Assembly (NCBI GenBank): GCA_034336665.1
Contig: CM067572.1
Coordinates: forward strand, 4,828,286 to 4,892,285
Source of the DNA: Luscinia megarhynchos
Lineage: Eukaryota > Chordata > Aves > Passeriformes > Turdidae
Reading direction: 5' to 3'
DNA length: 64,000 nt
In this document: positions 38,901 to 49,916 of the stretch, piece after piece
How positions within the stretch are numbered: position 1 is the first letter of the stretch
Layout of the letters: each line of letters starts with the position of its first letter
The notes under the pieces: model-generated
Database searches by the model: none
What the model was told of the DNA's origin: nothing
Seen by the model: only the letters and a program-made list of their open reading frames with translations
Made by a program: the position numbers and the translations under genes

Positions 38901-40880
38901 CTCCAGGGATGAAAAGTGACTGGTTGGCTGCTTAGTCTCATGTTAAGTTTTGCTGTGCACCCACTCCACCACGGCACTTCTCACTAGAAAACAAAAGGTG
39001 GTGTGAGGGACCAGCAGCTGTGGAAACCAGGGGGCACAGAGTCTGTGCTGTAAATATCCTCATGGTTACCAAGCCATGCAAAGATCTGGGCTGCACACAG
39101 CAGGGTAACATGGTTTTCCACTGCTGTGGTCAAATAGAACATGAGGCCATTAAAGAAAAAGCAATTTGAGTTCTCTTTACCCCATTTGTTGAATTCTTCT
39201 GTTTTGTCCTCATAATATTTTCTGCATAATCAGTTTTAGTGGTGCCTTTGGGTAGCCTGTTACCTTCTGCTGATGCTTGGTTGGGTCTTTTGCACCATAT
39301 TAAGGGAGAATGTAATGCTTGGAAATTAGCAACATGTGACTGTAAAATCATAAAAGTGGTCAAGGACACTTTACAACTATTGCATTTCAAGTAACTCATA
39401 TTCCTTTAACGAAGCAGAGAACTTAAATGGCAATTTAAAAAGATGTTTTCTAAATCTCCTCAATCACATCCTGCCTAGAGAAGCCATTAGCTCACTTGTT
39501 GAACTGGTTCTGGGAATTTAATGAGGGGAATACATTTATGTTGTATTTTGTACTTTTATTTAATTACATTTTGTCTGAAGCTTTCAAGTTCCATATCTGA
39601 GCTTAAAGTTGTTCCTTAACTTTTGCCTTCCCAATCCTGAACCCCCAGTTTCCAAAACAGTATTGAAAGCAGTAAAGTGTTATGTAGGCACACAGTGTTA
39701 GAAATATTCATGAGGAGAAAAACGACAATTTAGTCAGGAGAAAGCTTACAGATAGACTGAATATTTTAACATCCTCAAGCCTGTGCAAAACAGGCATTGT
39801 GGGATGAGGCTTTTGTTTCTTCAGCTGGTTTCACAGCAATGGTTTATCTCTGTGGAGAATCTGGGCCCTGGAGCAGTCACCATGAGCTGGGTCAGGAAAC
39901 CCTCTGGTCACTGGAGCCGTGGTCAGTGTGACCAGGGCATGACCACAGGGGGACTGAGCCTGCTTGCTACAGCTGAAATAAGTCTCTTTCTCACAGACAG
40001 GGGTAGAAAATGAAAAGAGGACAAGGAGCTGAATAATAGGAGCTACACATGAAGTCAGATGGAAAGAGTAAATCTTTGTAGACGTTTAATGGTGTTATAT
40101 TCTAAGCTTTTGGGAAATTTTATTTGAAATTTTTTTACAACAGTAAATATAGTCTGTGCTATATCCTATTTCTATTTCATGTGAGAGAAAAATTCCCCAT
40201 CTATGGCACAACACTTTACTGCTACCATTACTGCAGACTTTATAGATCAGAGATGTGTCAGCATGTTAGCTTTAGCTGTAATGCTTTTTTTTTGTGAAAC
40301 CTTATGGGCCTTGCAGCCACTTTCTCATAGTGACGCTCATAAAACGTTCAAGTTCTCATATTTATTATTTAATTTGCTTCCTATATAAAGCTGCAGAGCT
40401 CTTTGGTACATGAATATGAAGCCAAAACTGACAGGCAGGCATGAATGGGACTAATGAGTTTTAATAATGCACATATTAGATGCTGCTAAAGGAAGTTTAA
40501 TTAAGAAAAACAAGTTAAGCATGAAATTCATTTTTGAACAAATGCAAGTAAAGTCACAGATGTACAGAATGCTAGATCACAGGAAACAACCTCTTCAAGT
40601 TGATAGATCCCTCTAATGCCAATATTGCACTCAAGTTGTAGTGTGCTCTCTGCAGTTCTGGAAAGCCTGGTAATACCAGTCAAGAGCACTTTCAGAGCTC
40701 AGTTAGAGATGTTGGGTTTGTGATTAACAAATTATGTTTGTACGTCTGTGAATTTTCTGATGAGCTGGAACTTGATCTCAATTACCCTGATGAAATCGAG
40801 ACCATCTTGACCACCTGATCAAGAACAAAAAGCACGGGTTCCTTTTCCTGCCACAAGGAAGTTTGCTGGTCTCTTTCTTA

Positions 40881-40900
40881 AAAACAACAACAACAAAAAA
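40881..40900. repeat. Short (AAC)n-rich tract
   Basis: Four AAC-type units followed by a short A run. Confidence 0.8.
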
Positions 40901-42873
40901 ACTCATCTTGTTGAAGAGCTAGTTATTGATCTAGCTCTACAACAAGGGTTTTGTGTGCTTGGAACTGTTACTGTATTGTATCCAGCTAGAACAACAGTTC
41001 ATGGAAAAATCTGAGTTCATTCAAGCATCTTTGTTTGCAGAGCTCTCCCTCAAGAAGTGGTATTATCTGTATTCCAGCTTTTTTCATCTTGAATTGCTAA
41101 CATCCTCCCCACCAGGAAAATACAAAAGTGATATCTTTCTCATGAATCTGATATGAAAGTTTGCTTTGGGGGCTGAACAAGCATTAAAGGTAATATTATT
41201 GTTGATATTATAGTTATAATAAAAGTGGCAAAGAAAATCCAATTAATTTTTCTCATATTACTAACCTCAGTGAACCAAGGGTGAGCCACAAATGTATATC
41301 AGGTGAAGAACATTGTTAACAATTCTATAACTAAATTTATTACCTGAAAGTGGCAACAAAAGGACAGTTAGTTCCAGGAGTCTCTGGGTGGATTCTGCTA
41401 GAGTGATCAGATGAAAAGCACGTGTATATTTTATGAAGTATTAATTAAAGCAACTCTCATTCAACCTGATGATATGCAATACACAGACTTTGATACTGAA
41501 GCTCTCAAATGAGAAGCATCTGGGTTATTTTTGTCTCTAGGGATGACATCTGATTAACATGAGTTCAGTGGAATTTCTGCACTAGGTCAGGGAATCTTCT
41601 TGTCCTGAAGCACAGAGCAGCCATCAACAGAATGGCCATTTGATCATTTAGCTGAATAGCTGCAGTACTCCAAAGTGAGGATAATGTGTGGTCCATTTAA
41701 GAGTTAACTGTAAGCTGCTAAAAGGAATAAAGGTTCACTTCAGTGCCCATTATATTCCAAGCCAGTGCATCTGTCATTTTTAATTTAAATCTGTATTACT
41801 TAGCTGTCTAAAACTTTACACATAAGTGACAGAGTTACCCATTCTTTCTGTTATGGGTAAAATCACCATTTCGTTACCTACTTACTGTGTAAAATGTCAG
41901 ACAGCTCTAGTCCACATTAAAAATTTTAGTCAACTTCTGGTAATATAAACAATTACTTCAGATAAGAAGTAGAACTATTTCAAGAAAATGATTTATTGAT
42001 ATGAGTAAATGGAAGATAGTCAACTGACCCTCTCCTCATGGGCTTAATTTGTCTAGTTCAAAAACAGTTTAATAGAAAATTTTGATCAGAAAGTCTTTCT
42101 ATTTTGGCAAACTAAGATGCATAAACTTTTAAAAAGGGGTTTTTTATCATGAAAGTACAAGTTAATAAACATTAGTGAATATACCCACTAATGGCAAAGA
42201 ACAAAAATTTGGTGTAGTTGAAAAATGCATCACAATTTAAAGGAATCTTATGACATCTACTGATTTTAATTCAACTTTTCACTAATTTTGAAGCACTGCA
42301 TTGAAGACTTTATACTACAGTATTTAAATATTGTATTCTTCACTAACTGGCTATGAGGTTTAGTGGTCGAAACACCATATTAAATTGAGGTGAGGGCACT
42401 CAAGAATCAATTTCTCTGATCTAGGAGTGATATATTTGCACAGCTTGTAGCATCTGGAAATCCTTTCCACTGAGTTGTTTGTGTTCCCATGTAACATAAC
42501 ACGTGTAATCTCATCCTAATGTGGGGTGGGACTGGGAGCCAGTAAAGATGATGTCTTATTCATACCTTTGTTGGCCATCTTGGCAAAGGTTCTGCATCTC
42601 AATAGGGCTGGATTTGTAGCAGCTTTCTGGGGCTACCAGACCTGTGGCTGCTCTGAGGTGGAGGAGGTGCTGGGATCTGGCCAGACCCCACCAGAGCTGC
42701 ACCCTTTTTATGTGTATTATGGACTCAGGCTTGCAGTCTCCCCTATTATCAGCTCATACACCTAGTTTTTTTAAATGAATGTGCTTAAATTCTTGAATTA
42801 AACCCATGCAAATCACATCCCTTTGCTCTTGCATACTTCCCTAAATACTTTCTCAATGTCTGTTTTAAAATAT

Positions 42874-42977
42874 TTTACAGAATGGATTGGGCTGGAAGGG
42901 GCCTCTAAAGGTCCTCTAGGTTTTGTTAGGGACACCTTCCCCTCCTGGCTGCTCAAAGTCACATCAACCTGGCCTTT
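42874..42977 (-). mobile_element. CR1 LINE 3'-end fragment, minus strand
   Basis: The reverse-complement CR1 tail is recognisable from AGAATGGATTGGGCTGGAAG, CTCTAAAGGTCCTCTAG, AGGGACACCTTCC, GCTGCTCAAAG and ATCAACCTGGCC. It is 5'-truncated after about 100 bases and lies in the stretch between the CpG island and the NLGN1 coding exon. Confidence 0.9.
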
Positions 42978-45900
42978 TTTTACTACTAAGTGAGAGAAAA
43001 TGCACTGTGTTTGGAACTTGCTGACTTGAAACACAGAAGAAGAGATGGGGAATTTTGTGCTGCCTCTCTTGAGGATTTGTCTGGTCATGTTTACAATTGG
43101 TGTGTCACACCAACACAGTGTTCACCCTCATCTTTCCTCTAGTGGTCTCTGTGCCACTGTCCATGCTCCTGCTTGGCTTCTTAGAGCGTTTTAGAACATG
43201 GATTTCTTCTTAGAGATGTGAAACATCTCTGGGCTCTTAGTTCTAAGGAGAGACTGAAGTAAGTAAAAATGGATGCAAATGTAGCTGGTTCTGCAAAGCA
43301 GCACTTCTCTTTTGAAATGAGATGGTGTTTGTTGTGTGGTGTTCCAAACCCTTGCAATCACTTTGAATATTTGTGCAACTGGGATTTACTTGCAAAGTTG
43401 AAATGGAAAGGAATTTTAAGCAGGAATATCAAATCACAGAATACACCTTCAGCTGAAAAGAAAACAGCTTTTTGGGGGTTGGGAGTTTTTTATTATAACA
43501 ATAATTGCCTTCACCTATGTTAAATCTGGCATATGACCAGAAGCCTTGGGTGCCACCAAAGGTTTCATTAATCCATTGGGGCTATTGATAGGTGGTACAG
43601 ATCAAACCATCCCTTGAGATCTGAAGGTCTGGGCATGAGTAACAAAGAGGAGTTTTGCTGCTGCAGTTTGCAGCAGATGTGACCTGTTGAGGGATGCCCT
43701 GTGTCATTGGAAATGCAAAGATGCACTGAAGCTCTCGGATTGTTCCCTCCTCAGCATACTAAATGCTTCTCTAAAGTATTTCAGAATCTGAGCTATAAAG
43801 TAATTTGAATTCAGAAAGGAAGATAATAAAATAATAGATGATAGAAAAAACTCTGTATAGTATAGACTGTTCGAAGGAGCATGAAAGACTTTATCAAATA
43901 CCTTTTACAGGAGAATTCATTTGTGTTACCACAGGGAGCAGTTGTGATCCTCAAATCAAGACAGCAGTAAAATCTGCAAAGGTTTCTCCTCCTCCTCCTC
44001 AGATCCATATTATTTTGGTGCTAAATCTTGTCCCAGATTTATCATTGCTACTCTTTGGTTTATTTGCCTTGCTGCCTCCCTGATAATTTCTGTTTATTCT
44101 TTCTCCTTTTTTTCCCCACTGATTCCTCTTCAGCTGAGTCCAGATTCAAAGGAAAAGTCCTATGTAGATCACCTTCAGAAAGACTGGGGAGAATTTTGTC
44201 CAGCATTAACTCTCAACATTCTCCTGGTCAGCTTCCCTGCTTGCCTGCTTCCCTTGCACCCAGTGCTCAAAACGAAATTTTGTCATGAAAGTCTCAAAAG
44301 ATTTGATAAATCTCAGTCTTTTTATTTGCATTGTGTTCGTGGTTTTGATGTGATAGCTTCAGGGCAGCCAATGACAGGCTTGAATGTCTGACTTCTCAGT
44401 CTCAAAAATAAACTGTTACTTAGACATTTAAAAAGAAAGGCTTGAAAAGAGCAAATCCAAAATTCAAGTTACAATTACAATGAAAATATGTTGATTCAAA
44501 TCCTGCAAGTGCTTGACAATTTGCTGCCCTTTATAGCCTATCCATCTATTCATTGAGGCTACTGCCCAACAGTTAATTAATTAGGAATAGCAAACACAGA
44601 ACTGATTTATATTCTTACCTTTTCAGCATCCTGTCTCAGAGTAAAACCTTATCCATGGGAGGCAAACCAGAACTGTAGATCACAGCAGAACTGTTCAGCT
44701 GCAAAGACAAACCAGCAGATGGACAAGCTTAGAATTATAGCCCAGCTCTAGAACTGGCTTTGAGTTTACATTGAATTCACCATTTGAGGTATCAAAAATG
44801 TATCACAGAGTCTCTTTAGAACTGAAAACAGATGCTAAGTTAATTATTAGTAGCATCTTGGTAATTTTGCACATTGAACCAACCCAGCCCCTTGAAATGA
44901 AGAAGGATATTTTTCCTTGGCACAGCTATGTTGGATTTGTTGAACTCAGACCTTCTCCAGACACAGTGAATTAGCTGGAAGGCTACTGAGATTAAGCTCC
45001 TGCTATTTACAAGTTTGAATTTGAGATATAAGAGAAAGTACACGTTTCCATTCCTGAGAGGAAAACAAACCCTCGTGGGTTTTAGGACCCAATGGAAAAG
45101 GCTGGGGAGGTTTTTGGATACCACTTAGGAACAGGCTTCCATCTCTCCATGAGCATTGCTCAGAAACTTGTCTGCCTACTCATCTTTACTATTTCTCAAG
45201 TACTCCCTTCAAAATCTGAAATGCTACAAAGCAAAAATCCTCCATGAGGGGAATGTCTGCCATTCCATGTAAGTGTGTTGAAGTAAATGTAAACACATAC
45301 ATCAAGTCTGGGGAATTATTTTCTGCAGCTAAATTGGTGTGTTTCCAGCAAATACTGAGGATATGCAGCTGGAGAATGAAGGACATAAGCCTGTTTGTTA
45401 ATGCAGTTTCACAGTGGAGGTGTTAGAATTAGCAGAGAAAGAAAAGGAAAGAGCAAATTGAGGAAAAGCTTCATCTATCTCCTTATTGCCTCCTGAGATA
45501 GATTGTTCAGAGCTAAAGGAACACTAGACATGAACCAAATCTCCTGCTGTCCTATATAGCTTTTACAATCTCCTTTTTAATAACCCAAACTACAGGGTAG
45601 TCTGACTATTAGACAAGCCATTCTTTTGAATTCTCTCCACAATGTGTATAGACATGATAAAAAAACCAATTCTCATTAAAGCTGCCAATGCTGTTTCAAA
45701 AGCAGGTGGTTTAAAATGTTTCCTATACAAAGCAAAACACATTTTTTTGTGTATTACACACTGCTTAATAGGGAGTGTAAGATTACACTGCTATGTTGTG
45801 TATAACACTGCATCTTAAATAATAGGATATTGTAAGTCGTGTTGGAAATATGTTTCACATGAATATGGAAGATATAATGATATGCACTGAGCAATTTTCA

Positions 45901-47010
45901 GAAGTGCTGGAACACAGCCTTGTGTGACAACCTCTGAGCTAAAGTAGTTGAAAATAGCATCTGGAATTTCAGATTATACAGTCTCTGATCCTAACTGATT
46001 ATTTTTTCTAGGATATTGTGCAGTCAGCATGTGGAATATATGAAAGATAAGATTTCTCCTGTCCTCTGGGAATGCTTATTGTTTATGTTATAAATTAAGG
46101 ATGGTAGGAATTGAGTGCTCTCAACACACGTTTTCATTTTTCACTGAAGTCAGTCTTTTATAAGTAATGCAGGATTGATCTGATGTAAAAATTGTGATAT
46201 ACAGCTCCTTCCCTAAGCCGCCTGTTCATATCCTTTTTCAAACCAGTTCTGAAAAAAAATCCAGCGACCTACAGAGGTCCAGTTGTACTTCTGTGGAAAT
46301 TCAGGGTTTGCCATTCATTTCAGCAGAAGCAGACTTTGGTCCTTCATTGATGTGAACATTTCAGTCTATCTGTTTTTTTCATCAACTATCAGACAACCAC
46401 ATAAAGCATGGTAATTCAGGTTATTGTGAATGAACAAGTAATTCATGTTATATTTTAAAATGAACAAAAAATGTTTGTATGTATTTTAAACTGCTTTTTA
46501 TGAAATGAAATGCATTTGGGTCTTCAGTATGCCTGTCTATCTTAATTTTCCCATCTTCTACTTTAAGAAATAATTACTTCCTTTCTGATAAATCAGCTTC
46601 TGCAAACAAGGTGAAAATTGATTATGAGCTGATTAAGTTAAATAAAATATTAACATAAACACTTACGTAATGTAGCTTGGCAGTAAACTGCTTATTCTTA
46701 AAAAGGTGAATTTTAAAAATGTATTTTCTGTGAGTCCTGTTTCTCCTGAGAAGTCTCTATAAATTCAACAGGTGACATTACAGATAACTCAGTAATCAGC
46801 GTTTCACCTGTCATTTCATGGACCCATAAACTACTGCAGTTCCACTTACACGACTCTAGCAAATATTAATGTATGTAAATAACGTGTTAAACACCTAGTT
46901 ATCACTCTGCTCATATTAGCTCTTTCATACTAATGATTTATTTTCATTTTCTCCAGGATATAGACCTGCGGCTAACTGGATTTGATTTATAAGAGGGGAT
47001 TCTGCAGTAA

Positions 47011-47088
47011 ATGGCTGCTCTCTTCATATTGCTGCTATGGAAAACAGAATTGTCAATAGGATGTAGTCTGATAAATAGTGCTGAGTGA
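47011..47088 (+). promoter_or_regulatory. Upstream ORF 1 in the NLGN1 5' UTR (25 codons)
   Basis: ATG with G at +4 and T at -3 opens a 25-codon frame with a hydrophobic start (MAALFILLLW) and ends at TGA 47086-47088. It lies inside the inferred UTR, so it would be met by scanning ribosomes before the NLGN1 start. Coding significance is unknown. Confidence 0.5.
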
Positions 47089-47090
47089 AG

Positions 47091-47105
47091 ATGCAGCTTC
47101 AATAA
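47091..47105 (+). promoter_or_regulatory. Upstream ORF 2, minimal (MQLQ-stop)
   Basis: It starts two bases after the uORF 1 stop, with A at -3 and C at +4, and encodes four residues before TAA. Its position makes it a likely re-initiation or stall point if the leader is transcribed. Confidence 0.45.
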
Positions 47106-47116
47106 GTGTGAAATCA

Positions 47117-47161
47117 ATGGAAGATACTTACTGCATGAAAAGCCTTTTGAGATTTTTCTGA
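47117..47161 (+). promoter_or_regulatory. Upstream ORF 3 in the NLGN1 5' UTR (14 codons)
   Basis: ATG with G at +4 and T at -3 reads MEDTYCMKSLLRFF and stops at TGA 47159-47161, 108 bases before the NLGN1 ATG. It has an internal in-frame ATG. That spacing would allow re-initiation at the main start. Confidence 0.45.
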
Positions 47162-47259
47162 CAGGCGCCTATTTAGGAAACTTGATCTGTTTCCTCCGGT
47201 CGCCCTGTTTTTACACCAGTGGATACAAATCAGATTGCTTCACTGCAGTCACACAACTG

Positions 47260-47409
47260 ATGTGGGACCATGGCCTTTCCAAGATCCACGTGGCTGAGCT
47301 GTGCATGGAGAGCGAGGGCGCTGCACACGGGATTGAACGCCACTTTTGCTTTTTCTATACTTGGATTTTTGCTTCACGCTGCAGCTGTGTCCTCCCAAAA
47401 ATTGGATGA
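47260..47409 (+). promoter_or_regulatory. Overlapping out-of-frame upstream ORF at the NLGN1 start (49 codons)
   Basis: An ATG 10 bases before the NLGN1 start opens a frame that runs 140 bases into the coding region before TGA 47407-47409. Its context is weak (C at -3, T at +4) while the NLGN1 start is strong, so leaky scanning would normally bypass it. Ribosomes that use it cannot make NLGN1 from the nearby start. Confidence 0.5.
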
Positions 47410-47753
47410 TACCAACCCAGTGGTGACCACCAACTTTGGCAAGATAAGAGGGATTAAGAAGGAACTTAATAATGAGATTTTGGGGCCCGTTATTCAGTTT
47501 CTCGGGGTTCCCTACGCTGCCCCTCCGACGGGGGAGCGCCGCTTCCAACCTCCTGAGCCTCCATCTCCCTGGGCAGATATCAAAAACACCACCCAGTTTG
47601 CTCCTGTGTGTCCCCAGAACATTATAGAAGGCAGGTTGCCTGAAGTCATGCTTCCCGTGTGGTTTACTAATAACTTGGATGTAGTTTCAACCTATGTACA
47701 AGACCAGAACGAAGACTGCCTCTATTTAAATATCTATGTCCCAACCGAGGATG
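47270..47753 (+). CDS. NLGN1: Neuroligin-1, first coding exon (N-terminal 161 codons)
   Basis: Neuroligin-1 is a postsynaptic single-pass adhesion protein that binds presynaptic neurexins; its ectodomain is a catalytically dead carboxylesterase-B (alpha/beta hydrolase) fold. The frame encodes a basic start and hydrophobic segment (about residues 25-41, signal peptide), a mature end near QKLDD (residue 43), then [27 protein letters not shown] (80-86) and [11 protein letters not shown] (148-158), the type-B carboxylesterase signature 2. Cys114 and Cys150 match the family's first conserved disulfide; N106-T-T is a glycosylation sequon. The [19 protein letters not shown] and [13 protein letters not shown] wording fits NLGN1, not NLGN2/3/4. 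The leader seems about three residues shorter than in mammals. The start ATG has A at -3 and G at +4. The exon ends GATG|gtgagt, a strong donor in phase 1. Later exons are outside the window. Identification is from remembered family sequence, not a search. Confidence 0.97.
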
Positions 47754-48201
47754 GTGAGTTAATAGCAGGCGAAACAGGGAGATCTTTTTATTTTCCTGTT
47801 CTACTTTCTAACAATATTAATTCACCTGTACTGGTAGCACGCATGGCTTTCTCTGTTGGCATGCCAGCTTCTTACATGTGTGCACGCTGCTTTTCTCTGT
47901 GTGCATTTGTCCTTGCTTTTTGATTTTTATTCTTTTCCTTTCTTTCTGTCTACACTCATTATTTTTCTCCCACAGCACGTGTAATTTTTAGGTCAAAGTT
48001 GGTGCCTAATTCTCATTGCCACCCACTGACTTCTGGGAAGATGCATCAACATCTTTTCCATTGCATGTGCAGGCACAACAAGTTGAGAACCTTCCGCACC
48101 TAATAAAGCAGGTCATATTTAAGTTAGATAGTGGTGTTGCATGCTCCTACTGTCTGTGACGGAGCTCCATGTTATTTTCTAGTCTTCTATTCATTTTTCA
48201 G
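47754..48201 (+). other. NLGN1: NLGN1 intron between first coding exon and A1 exon (448 bp)
   Basis: The intron begins gtgagt and ends ttttcag. It is very short for a neuroligin gene. The reading frame of the first exon stays open through the donor to a stop at 47921-47923, adding 56 intron-encoded residues (GELIAGETG...) if the intron is retained. A poly(A) signal lies further downstream in the intron. Confidence 0.9.
48102..48107 (+). terminator. Candidate intronic polyadenylation signal (AATAAA)
   Basis: A canonical AATAAA lies in the 448-bp intron, 179 bases after the intron-retention stop codon. A GT-rich stretch (gtggtgttgc, then tgtctgtg) follows from 48131, at about the distance expected of a downstream element. 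Use is not shown; AATAAA is common in AT-rich DNA. Confidence 0.3.
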
Positions 48202-48261
48202 TCAAAAGAATATCCAAGGAATGTGCCAGAAAACCCGGCAAGAAAATTTGTAGAAAAGGAG
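48202..48261 (+). CDS. NLGN1: Neuroligin-1 alternative exon, splice-site A1 insert (20 aa)
   Basis: This is a 60-base cassette exon too short to stand out as an ORF. It is preceded by a pyrimidine-rich acceptor (ctattcatttttcag) and followed by the donor GGAG|gtatgt. Joined to the phase-1 G of the preceding exon it encodes VKRISKECARKPGKKICRKG, which matches the known A1 insert of NLGN1/NLGN3. It is strongly basic (six Lys, three Arg, one Glu) and has two cysteines (insert positions 8 and 17) that could pair. Both ends are phase 1 and the length is a multiple of three, so inclusion or skipping keeps the frame. In the family, site-A inserts sit in the esterase-like domain and tune partner choice. 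The partner A2 exon and the constitutive exon starting DIRDSG were not found in the window. Confidence 0.95.
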
Positions 48262-48796
48262 GTATGTATAAAGTGGACGAAAAAACCCGCAAAACAAAGC
48301 AAAAAACGGGGGAGAGATTGAAAGCTGGCAAAAGGAGAATGAGTAATACAGGTGAAAGGGGCTGATTGCTGGTGCTGTGAGCTTTTAGGGCCTGTCTTGT
48401 CCTGGTGGAGAGGTGTTTGAAGAGAGGACTGTGTACAGCAGATGAGAAGATGATTTTTGTAAAGCCAGGACTCGGCTGCACCTGATCATCTCTGTCTGGC
48501 ACCCTCTCCAGGGCCAGGGCTGGCAGCTTCTCTCTTGGGCAGAGTCTGTCAGTGGCTCTGGAGGGGTCAGCATGTTGTGTGAGGATGCAGAGGAGGGAGC
48601 TCTGTGCCCAGGGATGGGCACTGCTACCTCTGGAGGGAGCTGGCACAGCCCGCAGCTCTCCCTCCCAGAATTTTGGCATAATGGCTGGGAAGCATTACAG
48701 CAATGCAGGGCTGAGACCTGCACTGGCTCTCTCCAGGGTACTCCCTGTTTTCTTGGAACAGGGTTAACTTTTCTGAAGTGTAGATGTGAAACTTTC

Positions 48797-48812
48797 GTGT
48801 GTGTGTGTGTGT
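48797..48812. repeat. Microsatellite (GT)8
   Basis: A pure GT run about 540 bases after the A1 exon. Confidence 0.95.
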
Positions 48813-49727
48813 TTACGTGCTTCTTAAAGTGAGTGTTGATTTCCTTTATTCTGTGATTACAGCTCTCTTTGTCAAGCCTAAAAGCTCTTAATAGGGCTGT
48901 AGGAAACTGTTAAAATATTGTGACATGGTGCTTTGGGAATTAGACTGCTTTTGGAAGCTTTGGAAGCTTGGCTTCTCCCCTTTCTGTGTTAAATAGCATG
49001 GAAGAGTTTGCAGAATTCTTTGTGAATATTTGCAAATTCCTCAAGCAGTTGACATGCAACAGAGAAGGTCTATTTTGGTACTGATTCAAAGGAGGCATTT
49101 GGTGCTAGTTTTGAATTACTAATTTTGTACTATCCATGTTTGTTTTGCATCAAATAATTTTTCCTTATTGTTTTCTTGAAAATAATGTGTTACCTTAGAG
49201 CTGGACTACATGTGAATTAGAATGGTTTTTTGGGGTAAACAAAGAGTACTGTGGGCATGCACAGTTGCCTATTAACTTGTAATCCATATTTTTTTTATCC
49301 TGTTATTCAAAAAAATCCACATTTTAGGAAAGTGCATAGCAGAAAGGTTTAGAGCTGGGCAAAATTTAACTCTTTAAACACTGCATTAGGTTTAAGGCAG
49401 TATCAAGGCTCTAAATGAAGGTGGCCTTGTTCCTAAGGCTTTAGGTCTTACAGCTCCTAACTGCTGGTTGCAGCTAGCTGTTAAGTATTAATTGTTAATT
49501 GTAGTTGTGCAATGTATTCTTTTTTTAGGTGTCTAAATCCACTTCCAGTGACTTAAAGCAATTTGTGTTTAAAGTGTCAGGCTTTGAGTCATCTTCTGTT
49601 TTCTGTTAGGGAATTTTTGCTCGGTGCTGTGAAAGTACAATTGTTTAAGCTGGGCTCCCAAAGCTGGAAATGAAGATAATCAGGGTACTGTGAGCAACGT
49701 CACTTCTTCACACATCATTCAAGTTGG

Positions 49728-49783
49728 AATAACTGCTGTCATTTATATGCATTCAATTAATGTGCAGTGCTGCAGCAGTTATT
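49728..49783. repeat. Inverted repeat with 11-bp stem
   Basis: AATAACTGCTG (49728-49738) and CAGCAGTTATT (49773-49783) are exact reverse complements around a 34-nt loop that can itself pair weakly. About one such pair is expected by chance in this window. Confidence 0.85.
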
Positions 49784-49900
49784 ACGCAGTTCATCAAGCG
49801 TGTGTAATTAGCTGAGCAACTTTCACTTCCTATCACCCAGACGCTGATTCACAAAGTCATAAATAAAGATGCAGATCCCCATCATTGTTCTCAGAGAGCA

Positions 49901-49916
49901 TCTCTCATATGAGAGA
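49901..49916. repeat. 16-bp perfect palindrome
   Basis: TCTCTCAT followed by ATGAGAGA, with no spacer. About one of this length is expected by chance in 64 kb. It lies 120 bases from the 49728-49783 inverted repeat. Confidence 0.9.

Larger units (their letters stand above)
36216..46956. other. Noncoding stretch, inferred 5' intron of NLGN1
   Basis: Contains one CR1 fragment (42874-42977), short microsatellites and no recognisable exon. The first 100 bases after the island (36250-36350) are very AT-rich with clustered TTAATTAA and TAATATTAATT motifs, the type of core bound by homeodomain proteins. It is an intron only if the CpG island is the promoter. Confidence 0.55.
46957..47269 (+). other. 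NLGN1: NLGN1 5' UTR portion of the first coding exon
   Basis: A polypyrimidine tract and acceptor (ttttcattttctccag, ending at 46956) lie 313 bases upstream of the NLGN1 start, so the coding exon probably begins here. The segment has in-frame stops and at least four upstream ATGs (annotated separately). The acceptor is inferred from sequence only; a different upstream acceptor is possible, but this is the best tract I saw near the start. Confidence 0.7.

Noticed and set aside
47754..47923. Frame continuing from the NLGN1 exon as ordinary coding sequence
   Set aside because: A strong gtgagt donor follows GATG at the place where NLGN1 exons end, and the tail has no neuroligin similarity. It is kept only as an intron-retention possibility.
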